64,000 nt of DNA from positions 82,345 through 146,344 of the forward strand of contig NZ_JBHZGO010000083.1 in NCBI RefSeq assembly GCF_042747725.1, given 5' to 3'. The notes beneath the pieces are model-generated. The model saw only the letters and a list, made by a program, of their open reading frames with translations, did not search any database and was not told the DNA's origin. Below, piece by piece: positions 16,975-25,496 of this stretch. The stretch comes from FACHB-T130 sp042747725. Its GTDB lineage: Bacteria > Cyanobacteriota > Cyanobacteriia > Cyanobacteriales > FACHB-T130. The position numbers and the translations under genes were made by a program. Every line of letters begins with the position of its first letter. Within the stretch, counting starts at the first letter, position 1.

Positions 16975-18057
16975 TTGGTGGCTATCAAAGCAAATCTTGT
17001 GATAAAAAATCAGCACTCGAATATGGGTTGGCTAATTGCAGGGGCATTTGCTGTCTTGATTATGCTGGAGTTTTCCACACCTCCATCCTATGTATTTGGC
17101 TACCTCTATATCGGACCAATTTTACTGACGAATTCGCGCTTGAGTCGCCACGCAACGCTTAAACTCACGCTTTCTGCTGCTAGTCTAACTATCTTAAATT
17201 TGTTTTCTCCCACTATTGAACCGATCCAACCGTCAACGGTGGCAAACCGATTGATTGCAGTGATAGCGTTGGCGGTGACTTGCTGGTTGCTGCGTCGCAA
17301 CCAGCGTTATGAAGAGGCGATGCAGAGACAACAAGCCCAATTGCGATCGCAAACACAACTGGCAAGTCTTCGTGAAGATTTTGCCTCCACTTTGACACAC
17401 GATCTCAAAACTCCTTTATTAGGCGCGATTGCAACGATTAAATCTTTCCAATTAGGGCACTTCGGTGCTTGTACGTCTCAGCAACAAAAAGTTTTGGCGA
17501 TGATGGTTCGTTCTCACACTTCGACATTACATCTGGTGGAGACGCTGCTGGATGTATATCGTAACGATACCAAAGGGCTAAAACTGGTGCTTTCGCCCGT
17601 GAATTTAGTTACCTTGGCTACTGAAGCGATCGCTACATTGACAGATTTAGCTTCTTCGCGTCGGGTGTACATTACTCTCAGTCATGGTTCAACCGATTTT
17701 CGCCGCTTTTTGTGGGTGAATGGAGATGCCTTGCAATTACAGCGAGTCTTTATAAATTTACTCACTAATGGCATTAATCATTCCCCGCGTGGCGGTAAGG
17801 TAGAAGTCATACTGGAGTACCATGCTGATTATCAAATTGTGAAAATTCTCGATAATGGGCAGGGCATCACAGAAGAAGAGTTACCCTACCTATTTGAGCG
17901 ATTTTATCAAGGACATAGCGATCGCGTTGCTACAGGATCTGGACTGGGTTTATATCTGACTCGTCAGATTATTGAAGCGCACGGCGGTACAATTTGGGGA
18001 GAAAACCAGAAACCACGCGGGGCAATGTTTGGCTTTCGACTACCCGGTGGGAATTAA
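16975..18057 (+). CDS. Membrane-bound histidine kinase divergent from kdp
   Basis: A histidine kinase of about 360 residues. Three hydrophobic helices occupy the N-terminal 110 residues, with no sizeable periplasmic domain. A coiled-coil linker (YEEAMQRQQAQLRSQTQLASLREDF) follows. The HisKA motif is TLTHDLKTPL with the phospho-accepting His. HATPase_c has the N box (FINLLTNGINHSP), G1 (ILDNGQGI), F box and G2 (GSGLGLYLTRQII). An ATG at 16957 is possible, but GAGGAGG at 16959-16965 is well spaced for the TTG at 16975 or the GTG at 16978, so I prefer 16975. The response regulator gene follows after 54 bp. Its place opposite kdpA, plus a KdpD that lacks a transmitter, makes a role in potassium sensing plausible but unproven. 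Confidence 0.92.
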   Translation: MVAIKANLVIKNQHSNMGWLIAGAFAVLIMLEFSTPPSYVFGYLYIGPILLTNSRLSRHATLKLTLSAASLTILNLFSPTIEPIQPSTVANRLIAVIALAVTCWLLRRNQRYEEAMQRQQAQLRSQTQLASLREDFASTLTHDLKTPLLGAIATIKSFQLGHFGACTSQQQKVLAMMVRSHTSTLHLVETLLDVYRNDTKGLKLVLSPVNLVTLATEAIATLTDLASSRRVYITLSHGSTDFRRFLWVNGDALQLQRVFINLLTNGINHSPRGGKVEVILEYHADYQIVKILDNGQGITEEELPYLFERFYQGHSDRVATGSGLGLYLTRQIIEAHGGTIWGENQKPRGAMFGFRLPGGN

Positions 18058-18111
18058 AAATTAATCATTAAAAATTTTTATGATTGCAACTTAACTTTTA
18101 AGACCTTAAAG

Positions 18112-18795
18112 ATGAAACCTTCGTTGCGGATTTTATTAGTGGAAGATGATGAACTGTTTCGCCTGGGACTGCGGATGCGGTTGCAACAGGAAGGGTTAGA
18201 AGTCGTTGGAGAAGCGGTTGATGGCGAAACCGCTGTGGAACTGACGAATTGCTATTTACCAGATGTAGTGTTGTTGGATGTGGGATTGCCTGGTTTGGGA
18301 GGCGTTGAAGCGTGTCGCCAAATTAAACAGCGTCATCCCAAAATGCCGATTTTGGTTTTAACTTCTCATTCCCAAAAGCCTTTAATTGAGCGGTTAATTG
18401 CTGCTGGCGCTCATGGCTATTGTCTCAAAGGAATCGAAGCTGAACTATTAATTTTAGCACTACGTTCAGTTGCAGCCGGTGCCTCATGGTGGGATCAAAC
18501 GGGGACAGCAGAAATTCGCGCTGCATTTACAGAAAATCCACACTCAGCACTTGCATCTAAAACCGCTGAACCTTTAGCAACTCCGCTTACCAGTCGGGAA
18601 TTGGAGATTTTAGCATTAATTGCCGCCGGGAAGACAAATCAGGAAATTGCCGAACTTCTAAATATCGCCTTGGGTACAGTTCGGGTTCACGTCCACGCTA
18701 TTTTACAAAAGTTGGAGGTACGCGATCGCACTCAAGCCGCCATCTTGGCAATTCAAAAAGGATTAGTAGCCGTAGATTTGTTACTACAAGAATAA
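18112..18795 (+). CDS. NarL/FixJ-type response regulator
   Basis: A 227-residue two-domain regulator. The receiver domain spans about residues 5-120 with the acidic pair E11-D12 and D13, the phospho-acceptor D56 in VVLLDVGLPG, a threonine in LVLTSHS and a lysine in YCLKG. The LuxR-type helix-turn-helix spans about 160-220 (LTSRELEILALIAAGKTNQEIAELL and GTVRVHVHAILQKL). It is most likely the partner of the histidine kinase 54 bp upstream. It is not of the OmpR/KdpE class, so if it controls kdp the DNA site would be an inverted repeat of NarL type, unlike the E. coli system. Confidence 0.94.
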   Translation: MKPSLRILLVEDDELFRLGLRMRLQQEGLEVVGEAVDGETAVELTNCYLPDVVLLDVGLPGLGGVEACRQIKQRHPKMPILVLTSHSQKPLIERLIAAGAHGYCLKGIEAELLILALRSVAAGASWWDQTGTAEIRAAFTENPHSALASKTAEPLATPLTSRELEILALIAAGKTNQEIAELLNIALGTVRVHVHAILQKLEVRDRTQAAILAIQKGLVAVDLLLQE

Positions 18796-18828
18796 TTAAT
18801 CAAGATTCATTTATATTAGCAAGTTCCT

Positions 18829-19602
18829 ATGACCTCAACAGAAACACCATTTCCCATTGGTTTCACCCTTCCCGACCATACCCAATTACCAGAGTCGGAT
18901 GGCAGCATCGTGCAAAACTTTCAAGAACATCCGCAAAGCATTTTGCTCACCGACTCTATACAGCCACTCTTACAACAAATACATCCCGATGGGCAATACT
19001 GCATCGGTCAAGATAGCGGTATCTATTGGCGGATAACTGACCCGCCGCTAAACGGATGCAAAGCTCCCGACTGGTTTTATGTGCCGAATGTCCCGCCGAC
19101 TTTAAATGGTCAATACCGACGTTCTTATGTAATTTGGCAAGAACTCATAGCACCGCTGATTGTACTAGAATTTGTCTCTGGAGATGGCAGCGAAGAACGA
19201 GACCAAACCCCCATGAGTGGCAAGTTTTGGGTTTATGAGCAGGCAATTCGCGTTCCCTTTTATGGCATCTTTGATGCTGGAGTGCTTGTTGATTCTTCTC
19301 CTAGACCAGCGTTACTAGAAGTCTATCAGTTGATAGCGGGACGCTATGTAAGAATGCCAGCTAATGAGCGAGGACGCTACCTTATTCCGCCGATGGGAGT
19401 TGAGTTAGGAATTTGGCAGGGTCGATACCAAAATACAGAAGTTCCCTGGTTGCGCTGGTGGGATGCTCAGGGGAACCTATTGTTAACTGGATGGGAACGC
19501 AATCAGCAGGCTCAATCTCAGATAGAACAGCAACGCGATCGCGCTGAACGCTTAGCAGAAAGGTTAAGAGCAATGGGCGTTAATCCCGATGAGTTAACGT
19601 GA
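18829..19602 (+). CDS. Uma2 family protein (DUF820), copy 1
   Basis: A 257-residue protein of the Uma2 family, which has a restriction-endonuclease-like fold and is strongly expanded in cyanobacteria. The probable nuclease residues are the D in APDWFYVP, the E in VLEFVSGDGSEERD and the K in GKFWVYEQ. A C-terminal coiled coil rich in Arg/Glu/Leu (RDRAERLAERLRAMG) closes the protein. The first 25 residues and the 20 bp before the ATG are nearly identical to the next gene, so the two are a recent tandem duplication. Its biological role is not established for the family. Confidence 0.9.
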   Translation: MTSTETPFPIGFTLPDHTQLPESDGSIVQNFQEHPQSILLTDSIQPLLQQIHPDGQYCIGQDSGIYWRITDPPLNGCKAPDWFYVPNVPPTLNGQYRRSYVIWQELIAPLIVLEFVSGDGSEERDQTPMSGKFWVYEQAIRVPFYGIFDAGVLVDSSPRPALLEVYQLIAGRYVRMPANERGRYLIPPMGVELGIWQGRYQNTEVPWLRWWDAQGNLLLTGWERNQQAQSQIEQQRDRAERLAERLRAMGVNPDELT

Positions 19603-19642
19603 GATAAAAAACCGCGATCGGTCGGTATATTAGCAAGTTCCT

Positions 19643-20371
19643 ATGACATCAACAGAAACACCATTTCCCATTGGTTTCACCCTTCCCGACCATACCCAAT
19701 TACCAGAGTCGGATGGCACATTTGTGAAAAACTTTCAAGAACCGCCCCAAGGCGATCTGCTGACCCACTGTATAGAACCAGTTTTGCAGCAAATTCATCC
19801 CGATGGGCAATATTGCATCGGTCGAGATAGCGGTATCTATTGGCGGATAACAGAACCGCCTGAAAGAGGAGCAGAAGCACCAGACTGGTTTTATGTGCCG
19901 AATGTCCCGCCGACTTTGAACGGTCAATACCGACGTTCTTATGTCTTGTGGCAAGAATACGTTGCGCCGCTGATGGCGCTGGAGTTTGTCTCAGGCGATG
20001 GTTCCCAAGAACGAGACAGAACCCCGATAACTGGCAAGTTTTGGGTTTACGAGCAGGCGATTCGAGTTCCCTTCTATGGCATCTATGAAGTAAATCTGGC
20101 ACGAGTGGAAGTGTACCAATTAATTAACGGGCGCTATCAGATGATGCAGCCTAACGAGCGCGGACACTATCCCATTGAGCCTTTAGGAGTAGAGTTGGGA
20201 ATTTGGCAAGGTCGATATACAAATATGGAATTTCCCTGGTTGCGCTGGTGGGATGCTCAGGGAAACTTGCTGCTAGACGGTACTGAGATAGCACAGCTTG
20301 CAGAAGAACGCGCTGAACGCTTGGCAGAACGATTGAGGGCAATGGGTGTTAATCCGGATGAATTAGCTTAA
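19643..20371 (+). CDS. Uma2 family protein (DUF820), copy 2
   Basis: A 242-residue paralogue of the gene 40 bp upstream. It shares the N-terminus MTSTETPFPIGFTLPD, the same probable active-site D, E and K (APDWFYVP, ALEFVSGDG, GKFWVYE) and the same C-terminal ERLAERLRAMGVNPDEL. It lacks the short insert near residue 150 (FDAGVLVDSSPRP region) and about ten linker residues seen in copy 1. The two are convergent with priA. No function is assigned. Confidence 0.9.
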   Translation: MTSTETPFPIGFTLPDHTQLPESDGTFVKNFQEPPQGDLLTHCIEPVLQQIHPDGQYCIGRDSGIYWRITEPPERGAEAPDWFYVPNVPPTLNGQYRRSYVLWQEYVAPLMALEFVSGDGSQERDRTPITGKFWVYEQAIRVPFYGIYEVNLARVEVYQLINGRYQMMQPNERGHYPIEPLGVELGIWQGRYTNMEFPWLRWWDAQGNLLLDGTEIAQLAEERAERLAERLRAMGVNPDELA

Positions 20372-20400
20372 GATCGGAAACCGGGTTTCTGGTTTGGATA

Positions 20401-22986
20401 TCACATCAAATTCAGCGGGTCAACATCTATTGTCAAGCTGACTGAGGACGGGCAGAGGAGGCGCAACTCGTTGAAATCCGGTAATTCTGGCAGCGAATCA
20501 GGCGCAAACTTGAGCATAATCTGCCATCGATATCGATTCGCCACCCGTAAGATACTCGCCGGTGCTGGCCCTAATATCTCATACATCGGGCTGGTGGGAT
20601 GGGCATCTGAACTGCTATCCCCCTGGAGTGTATTTGAAGCCAGCCCCGCTGCTAGCATTTCGGCAGTTTCCTGAACTTCAGCGGCATCGGTGCTGCTTAG
20701 CCGCAACAAAATGAGACGTCCGTAGGGAGGATAATTCAGCGCCTCTCGTTGTTCTAACTCTGTCTCGATGAAAGATTGATACTGGTGACGCCGTACTGCT
20801 TGAATGACTGCGTGTTCTGGGGTGTAAGTTTGAATAATTACTTGACCGGGGTCATTGCCTCGACCAGCACGACCTGCAACTTGTGTCAAGGTTTGAAATG
20901 CTCTTTCTGAGGCTCGGTAGTCGGGTAGATGCAGCAACCCATCAGCGGCGACAACTCCCACCAGTGTCACCTGGGATATATCTAGCCCTTTGGTGAGCAT
21001 TTGAGTCCCAATTAACAAGTCGGCTTCTCCGTTGGTAAAGCGCGTCAGCAGCGTGCGATGAGCGCCTTTGGTGCGGGTGGTGTCGCTATCGAACCGGATA
21101 TAGCGCAACTGAGGGAACTGCTGCGCTAATTCCTGGGCGACTCGCTGGGTGCCACTGCCGAAAAATTTTAGGTAGGGGGAACCGCATTCGGGGCAGGATT
21201 GAGGATGCGATCGCACAAAATTACAGTAATGACACCTCAATAATTCAGCGGCTTCTTCATGAGTGTGGTGATACGCCAGCGAAACATCGCAGTGAGGACA
21301 CTCAATCACATACCCACAGCTGCGGCAAGAAACAAAGGTACTATGTCCCCGCCGATGGATAAATAAAATTCCCTGTTTCCCCTCATCTTGTAGCTGCTGC
21401 AAGCCTTCCTGAAGCGACCGGCTAAAAATCGAGCGATTCCCTTGCTGCAACTCTTGGCGCATATCCACCACTTCTACCGGCGGTAGAGGGCGCGATTGGA
21501 TGCGTTCAGGCAATGAGAGGTAATGGGTAAGAGAGTTTTCAGTTGAAGAGGTTAACTCCTGACTCGTAATATTCACCCAGGTTTCTAGGGAAGGGGTGGC
21601 GGAACCTAAGACGAGGGGGCAGTTTTCCAACTCGGCACGCCAAGTCGCAACCGTGCGGGCGTGATAAGTGGGTGCGGGTTGGTCTTGCTTGAAGCTGGAG
21701 TCGTGTTCCTCATCTAACACTATCAGCCCCAGGCGTGGCAGTGGGGCAAAGATGGCTGAGCGGGTGCCAATGACGACTTGGGCTGCACCCGCCAGCATTT
21801 GCCGCCAGGTGTCGTAGCGTTCGCCATCGGAAAGGGCGCTGTGATAGACGCAGACTTTGTTGCCAAAACGGGCGCGGAATCGGTCGGTGAGTTGGGGTGT
21901 AAGACCAATTTCCGGGACGAGGACGAGGGCAGATTGTCCCCGTTCTAAGATCGGGGCGATCGCTTGTAAATATACCTCTGTCTTCCCGGAACCCGTGACT
22001 CCGTGCAACAGCACCCTCGCAAAACTAGATAAAGATGCGATCGCTTCTAACGCCTCAGATTGAGCAGGTGTTAATGCTTTCGGTTGATCCCCAGCCAAGA
22101 TCGGTTCTGCGGAAGTTCGCAACATCTCCCGTTCTTGAATGACCACACAGCCTTTTTGCTCCAGCGTCTTGATGGTGGATGAACTGGCATTGCAGATTTG
22201 CAGCAACTCAGTCAACAACAAATCGCCGCCGCGCCGCCGCAGCACTTCCAAAATTTCCCGTTGGCGCTGCGTCAAGTCGAGGGGAAAAACATCGGCAACC
22301 AGCGTCACGGCTTTCTGTAACTTCGGTCGCTGGGTTCTGGGCGGTTCCAGGTAACTTTCGACTAATTTAACCCGCAATAACTCCCGGATTGCTCGATACG
22401 CTCCTCTAACTTGACGCTGGAGGTAGACGAAGCTGTAGTCTCCAGAGGGTTGAGCTTGCAGAAGTTCCAAAATCTGACAGGCAGATGGACTCAAGTAATT
22501 GGCACTTCCCGCTTGTCCGGCTTGTCCCCCCCTCTCCCCTTCTCCTGGGGCAAGACGGATGCGACGCTGCGATCGCCCTAACAATCCCGGCGGTAGCGCT
22601 ACTCGAATCACCTGAATCAGCTGGGTGTAGTAATATTCTGCGACTTGGTTCAGCAGTTGCCAGTAAGTCGGCGGGAAAAACCCAGCACTCACCACATCCT
22701 CCACATCCCGGATTTTGGCTGGGTTCAAATCTGGCGGCGGTGCATCGCAAATCCGGATAGCGATCGCTCCCAAAACTTGCGCCCCAAACGGCACGCTCAA
22801 AATATCCCCCGGCTGCACTTGCAACTGGGCGGGCAACCGATAGGTATACAACCGCTTCTGCGCTTCTGCTTCTGGACAATCCACCAGCACTTCTATCCAT
22901 CGATTCTGTCCAGAATCAGACTGGTCGTAGGATGCTCTACTTTCCAGCACAATGCCCGAACGCCCGACATTGGGATTTGACGACAT
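20401..22986 (-). CDS. priA: Primosomal protein N' (PriA helicase)
   Basis: A 3'-to-5' superfamily 2 helicase that restarts stalled replication forks, about 861 residues from the ATG at 22986. That start has a good Shine-Dalgarno (GGGAGAGGGGG), while an upstream in-frame start at 23040 would only add a basic, non-family leader. Motif I is LLHGVTGSGKTEVYL, motif II is VLDEEHD, and motifs V-VI are ADLLIGTQMLTKGLD and QVAGRAGRG. Eight zinc cysteines lie in CRSCGYVIECPHC and CHYCNF to CPECGS. The N-terminal region has a low-complexity insert, GEGERGGQAGQAG, which looks repeat-derived. The frame is intact. It is convergent with the Uma2 pair. Confidence 0.95.
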   Translation of the reverse strand: MSSNPNVGRSGIVLESRASYDQSDSGQNRWIEVLVDCPEAEAQKRLYTYRLPAQLQVQPGDILSVPFGAQVLGAIAIRICDAPPPDLNPAKIRDVEDVVSAGFFPPTYWQLLNQVAEYYYTQLIQVIRVALPPGLLGRSQRRIRLAPGEGERGGQAGQAGSANYLSPSACQILELLQAQPSGDYSFVYLQRQVRGAYRAIRELLRVKLVESYLEPPRTQRPKLQKAVTLVADVFPLDLTQRQREILEVLRRRGGDLLLTELLQICNASSSTIKTLEQKGCVVIQEREMLRTSAEPILAGDQPKALTPAQSEALEAIASLSSFARVLLHGVTGSGKTEVYLQAIAPILERGQSALVLVPEIGLTPQLTDRFRARFGNKVCVYHSALSDGERYDTWRQMLAGAAQVVIGTRSAIFAPLPRLGLIVLDEEHDSSFKQDQPAPTYHARTVATWRAELENCPLVLGSATPSLETWVNITSQELTSSTENSLTHYLSLPERIQSRPLPPVEVVDMRQELQQGNRSIFSRSLQEGLQQLQDEGKQGILFIHRRGHSTFVSCRSCGYVIECPHCDVSLAYHHTHEEAAELLRCHYCNFVRSHPQSCPECGSPYLKFFGSGTQRVAQELAQQFPQLRYIRFDSDTTRTKGAHRTLLTRFTNGEADLLIGTQMLTKGLDISQVTLVGVVAADGLLHLPDYRASERAFQTLTQVAGRAGRGNDPGQVIIQTYTPEHAVIQAVRRHQYQSFIETELEQREALNYPPYGRLILLRLSSTDAAEVQETAEMLAAGLASNTLQGDSSSDAHPTSPMYEILGPAPASILRVANRYRWQIMLKFAPDSLPELPDFNELRLLCPSSVSLTIDVDPLNLM
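22508..22553. repeat. Low-complexity insert inside priA
   Basis: A segment of tandem CTTGTCCGG/CTTGTCCCC units followed by CCTCTCCCCTTCTCCTGGGG encodes GEGERGGQAGQAG between two conserved parts of the N-terminal PriA region. It resembles the C/T-rich palindromic inserts in anmK and the CHAT gene. Confidence 0.5.
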
Positions 22987-23040
22987 ATTCCCCCTCTCCC
23001 TTGGCAGCCAGATGCTACAGCCAGCTCTCCAGACCGCCAT

Positions 23041-23725
23041 GCTTGTCGCTTACTGTAGACCAGTTAATTTTAGCTGGCTGTAGACTCTTGAGGGACTTGA
23101 AATTCAACAACGTCTGAGGTCGTAACGACTAGGATAAAAGTAGGATACAAATGTCCCGCCTGGATGCTTGTATGTGAGTATACTTGCTATCCTCTATCTA
23201 TCGTGCAGAGCGCGGATGCCTATTTTCTCCCTATCGATAGAGAGGAAAGCTATCAAGTATATGAGATCCTGTGTGAATAGCATAGGAAATTTAAAAAAGT
23301 TTAAACTTTCCTGAATTAGGAGTCAGAAAGATGCAAACAATTCCCAGGTTTGGCATGGATTTGAATTTAATTTAATTGAAAATTATCTACGACCTCAAAG
23401 CTGATGGCAAGCTTCTGATAGACTAGGGCATCACCTTCATGTTCCCTGATTTTTTCTTAAGACGCATACCAAATCTAAAGCGCTTCTAGATTCTGTAATC
23501 GAGAAATGTAATCAGGGAAACAATCAAAAAGCTATTTTCTGGTAGCCTTAAAAAGCTATTTGTAACTTGAAAGGTTGGAAAAAAATTTTGAGTGTTACAA
23601 AGCTGGGAACCGATCTGGCATAGCCACGAGCGGATAAATGAAGCTCAAAATTAGCAAAGAATCCAGACAGTAAAAATAAAGTTGACCCTTGAGTCTATGC
23701 TCGTAGAGCCTGTCTTCAGTCCGTC
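23041..23725. other. Gene-free 685-bp leader region of the sigma factor gene
   Basis: I find no open frame that looks real. A long imperfect inverted repeat spans 23181-23259 (TACTTG...CTCTATC-TATCG against CGATAGAGAGG...TATCAAGTA), which could be a structured leader or an RNA gene. The rest is AT-rich. Regulatory sequence for the downstream sigma gene probably lies here. Confidence 0.4.
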
Positions 23726-24925
23726 ATGGATATGTACAAAGAGAGCATCCGTTCCCATCAACTCGCTTTATCCAATACCGACTCAGACCTTGCTATGAAT
23801 ATTGCTGACCTGAACCGAAGCGACGTGGAATCTACATCCGATCGGGATTTTGTAGATATTACCGACCAGCAAATGGAAGAAACCACTGAAATAGAAATCG
23901 TCAGTGTTGAAGATGAAATTTCAGAGGAAATCGATAAATTAGCCGATGCCCGCCCCTCTGAATACCGCAAAACCATCTCCGACGATACTGTAGGAGCGTT
24001 TTTTAAGGAGATGGCACGCTATCCACTTCTGAAACCAGATGAAGAAGTGGAATTAGCCCATCGCGTCCAATATTTAGTCAAAATAGAAGCGCTCCAAGAA
24101 AAATTACAAAAAGAGTTGGAACGCGATCCCACAAAAGCAGAACTGGCAGCAGCAGATGGGATCTCGGAACGGCAGATGGAACATCTGCTGTATCGTGGAC
24201 GGGTAGCGAAACGGAAGATGATTCGCTCGAACCTGCGATTGGTTGTTTCTATTGCTAAACGATATTTGAACCGAGGTGTTCAATTCCTCGATTTAATTCA
24301 GGAAGGGGCGCTGGGATTAAACCGCGCTACGGAAAAGTTTGATCCCGACAAAGGTTACAAGTTTTCTACCTATGCCTATTGGTGGATTCGGCAAGCAATC
24401 ACGCGGACAATCGCCAACGATGCCAGAACGATTCGATTGCCGATTCACATTGTCGAGAAGTTAAACAAGCTCAAAAAAGCGCAGCGAGAACTCAAGCAAG
24501 AACTGCACCGCAATCCGACAGAAGAGGAACTGGCGCAATCTTTAGATATTGAGGCTTCGCAGTTGCGTCAGTTGTTGCAACTTAGAAGGCGATCGCTTTC
24601 TCTCAACCATCGCATCGGGAAGGGAGAAGAGACGGAACTGATGGATCTGTTGGAAGATGGCGATAATCAATCTCCCGAAGAGCAGATGAGCGAAGCCATG
24701 ATGCGCCAGGAAATCTGGGAAGTGTTGGGCGACGTTCTTACCGATCGGGAAAAAGATGTCATATCTCTGCGGTATGGTTTAACCAGCAGCGAACCCTACA
24801 CGTTAGAAGAAGTGGGCTGTTTATTTAATTTGTCCCGCGAACGAGTGCGTCAAATTCAAAGTAAAGCGATGCGGAAACTGCGGCGTCCCCAGGTTGCCAA
24901 ACGCTTGAAAGGATGGCTCACGTAA
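23726..24925 (+). CDS. RNA polymerase sigma factor, RpoD-like group 2
   Basis: A 399-residue sigma-70 family protein. Region 1.2 reads DDTVGAFFKEMARYPLLKPDEEVELAHRV. Regions 2.1-2.4 are ERQMEHLLYRGRVAKRKMIRSNLRLVVSIAKRY, then FLDLIQEGALGLNRATEKFDP and YKFSTYAYWWIRQAITR. Region 3 follows, and region 4.2 has the helix-turn-helix EPYTLEEVGCLFNLSRERVRQIQSKAMRKLRRP. The long acidic N-terminus (about 80 residues) is not the region 1.1 of a primary sigma factor. This places it among cyanobacterial group 2 factors; SigC is my best guess, but I cannot separate it from SigB/D/E by reading alone. It is preceded by a long leader and followed by heptamer repeats. Confidence 0.92.
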   Translation: MDMYKESIRSHQLALSNTDSDLAMNIADLNRSDVESTSDRDFVDITDQQMEETTEIEIVSVEDEISEEIDKLADARPSEYRKTISDDTVGAFFKEMARYPLLKPDEEVELAHRVQYLVKIEALQEKLQKELERDPTKAELAAADGISERQMEHLLYRGRVAKRKMIRSNLRLVVSIAKRYLNRGVQFLDLIQEGALGLNRATEKFDPDKGYKFSTYAYWWIRQAITRTIANDARTIRLPIHIVEKLNKLKKAQRELKQELHRNPTEEELAQSLDIEASQLRQLLQLRRRSLSLNHRIGKGEETELMDLLEDGDNQSPEEQMSEAMMRQEIWEVLGDVLTDREKDVISLRYGLTSSEPYTLEEVGCLFNLSRERVRQIQSKAMRKLRRPQVAKRLKGWLT

Positions 24926-24929
24926 AAGT

Positions 24930-24990
24930 TGTTCGTTATCAGTGATTAGTTATTAGTTTTATGATTGACCAATGACCACTGACTGATGAC
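24930..24990. repeat. Short tandem heptamer repeats
   Basis: Degenerate units such as GATTAGT, TGACCAA, TGACCAC and TGATGAC run between the sigma factor stop and the acetyltransferase start; the ATG of the latter lies at the end of the array. Confidence 0.6.
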
Positions 24991-24992
24991 TA

Positions 24993-25496
24993 ATGACTAC
25001 TGAATTGATTTTACGTCCAGCGGAGCCTGGGGATGCGTCGGTGCTGTTTGGGCTAATTAAAGCACTGGCGGAGTATGAGAAACTCTCTGACGCTGTCACT
25101 GGCAATGCTGACGCCCTAAAAGACCATCTCTTCGGTTCTAAGCCTTATGTCGAGGCAATTCTAGCAGAATATGCGGGGCAAGCCGTGGGGTTTGCCCTGT
25201 TTTTCCATAACTATTCCACCTTTCTGACGAAGCCGGGAATTTATCTGGAAGACTTGTTTGTACTCCCGGAATATCGGCGTCAGGGGATCGGGAAGGCGCT
25301 TCTCACCCACCTAGCTCAGTTGGCTTTATCTCGCGGCTGTGGACGCTTGGAGTGGAGCGTTTTAGATTGGAATGAACCGGCGATCGCATTCTACAAGTGC
25401 ATGGGTGCTGACGTTTTGCCCGACTGGCGGATTTGCCGCGTTACGGGCGATTCTCTCGTGAGTATGGCTGCAACCCTTAACCCCTTCTGCCAGTGA
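24993..25496 (+). CDS. GNAT family N-acetyltransferase (diamine/thialysine type)
   Basis: A 167-residue acetyl-CoA-dependent acetyltransferase. The fold motifs are an N-terminal LRPAEPGDASVLFGLIKALAEYEK, the central GIYLEDLFVLPEYRRQGIGKALL (acetyl-CoA pyrophosphate loop RRQGIGKA) and the C-terminal RLEWSVLDWNEPAIAFYKCMGA. The last motif, with the DWN and AIAFYK sequence, is typical of the spermidine/spermine- and thialysine-acetyltransferase group. A polyamine or a lysine-like amine is the likely substrate, but this is inference. Its 3' end overlaps the convergent pstB by 20 bp. Confidence 0.88.
   Translation: MTTELILRPAEPGDASVLFGLIKALAEYEKLSDAVTGNADALKDHLFGSKPYVEAILAEYAGQAVGFALFFHNYSTFLTKPGIYLEDLFVLPEYRRQGIGKALLTHLAQLALSRGCGRLEWSVLDWNEPAIAFYKCMGADVLPDWRICRVTGDSLVSMAATLNPFCQ

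Noticed and set aside
22987..23040. N-terminal extension of PriA
   Set aside because: A good ribosome-binding site precedes the ATG at 22986, and the extension codes through that site.
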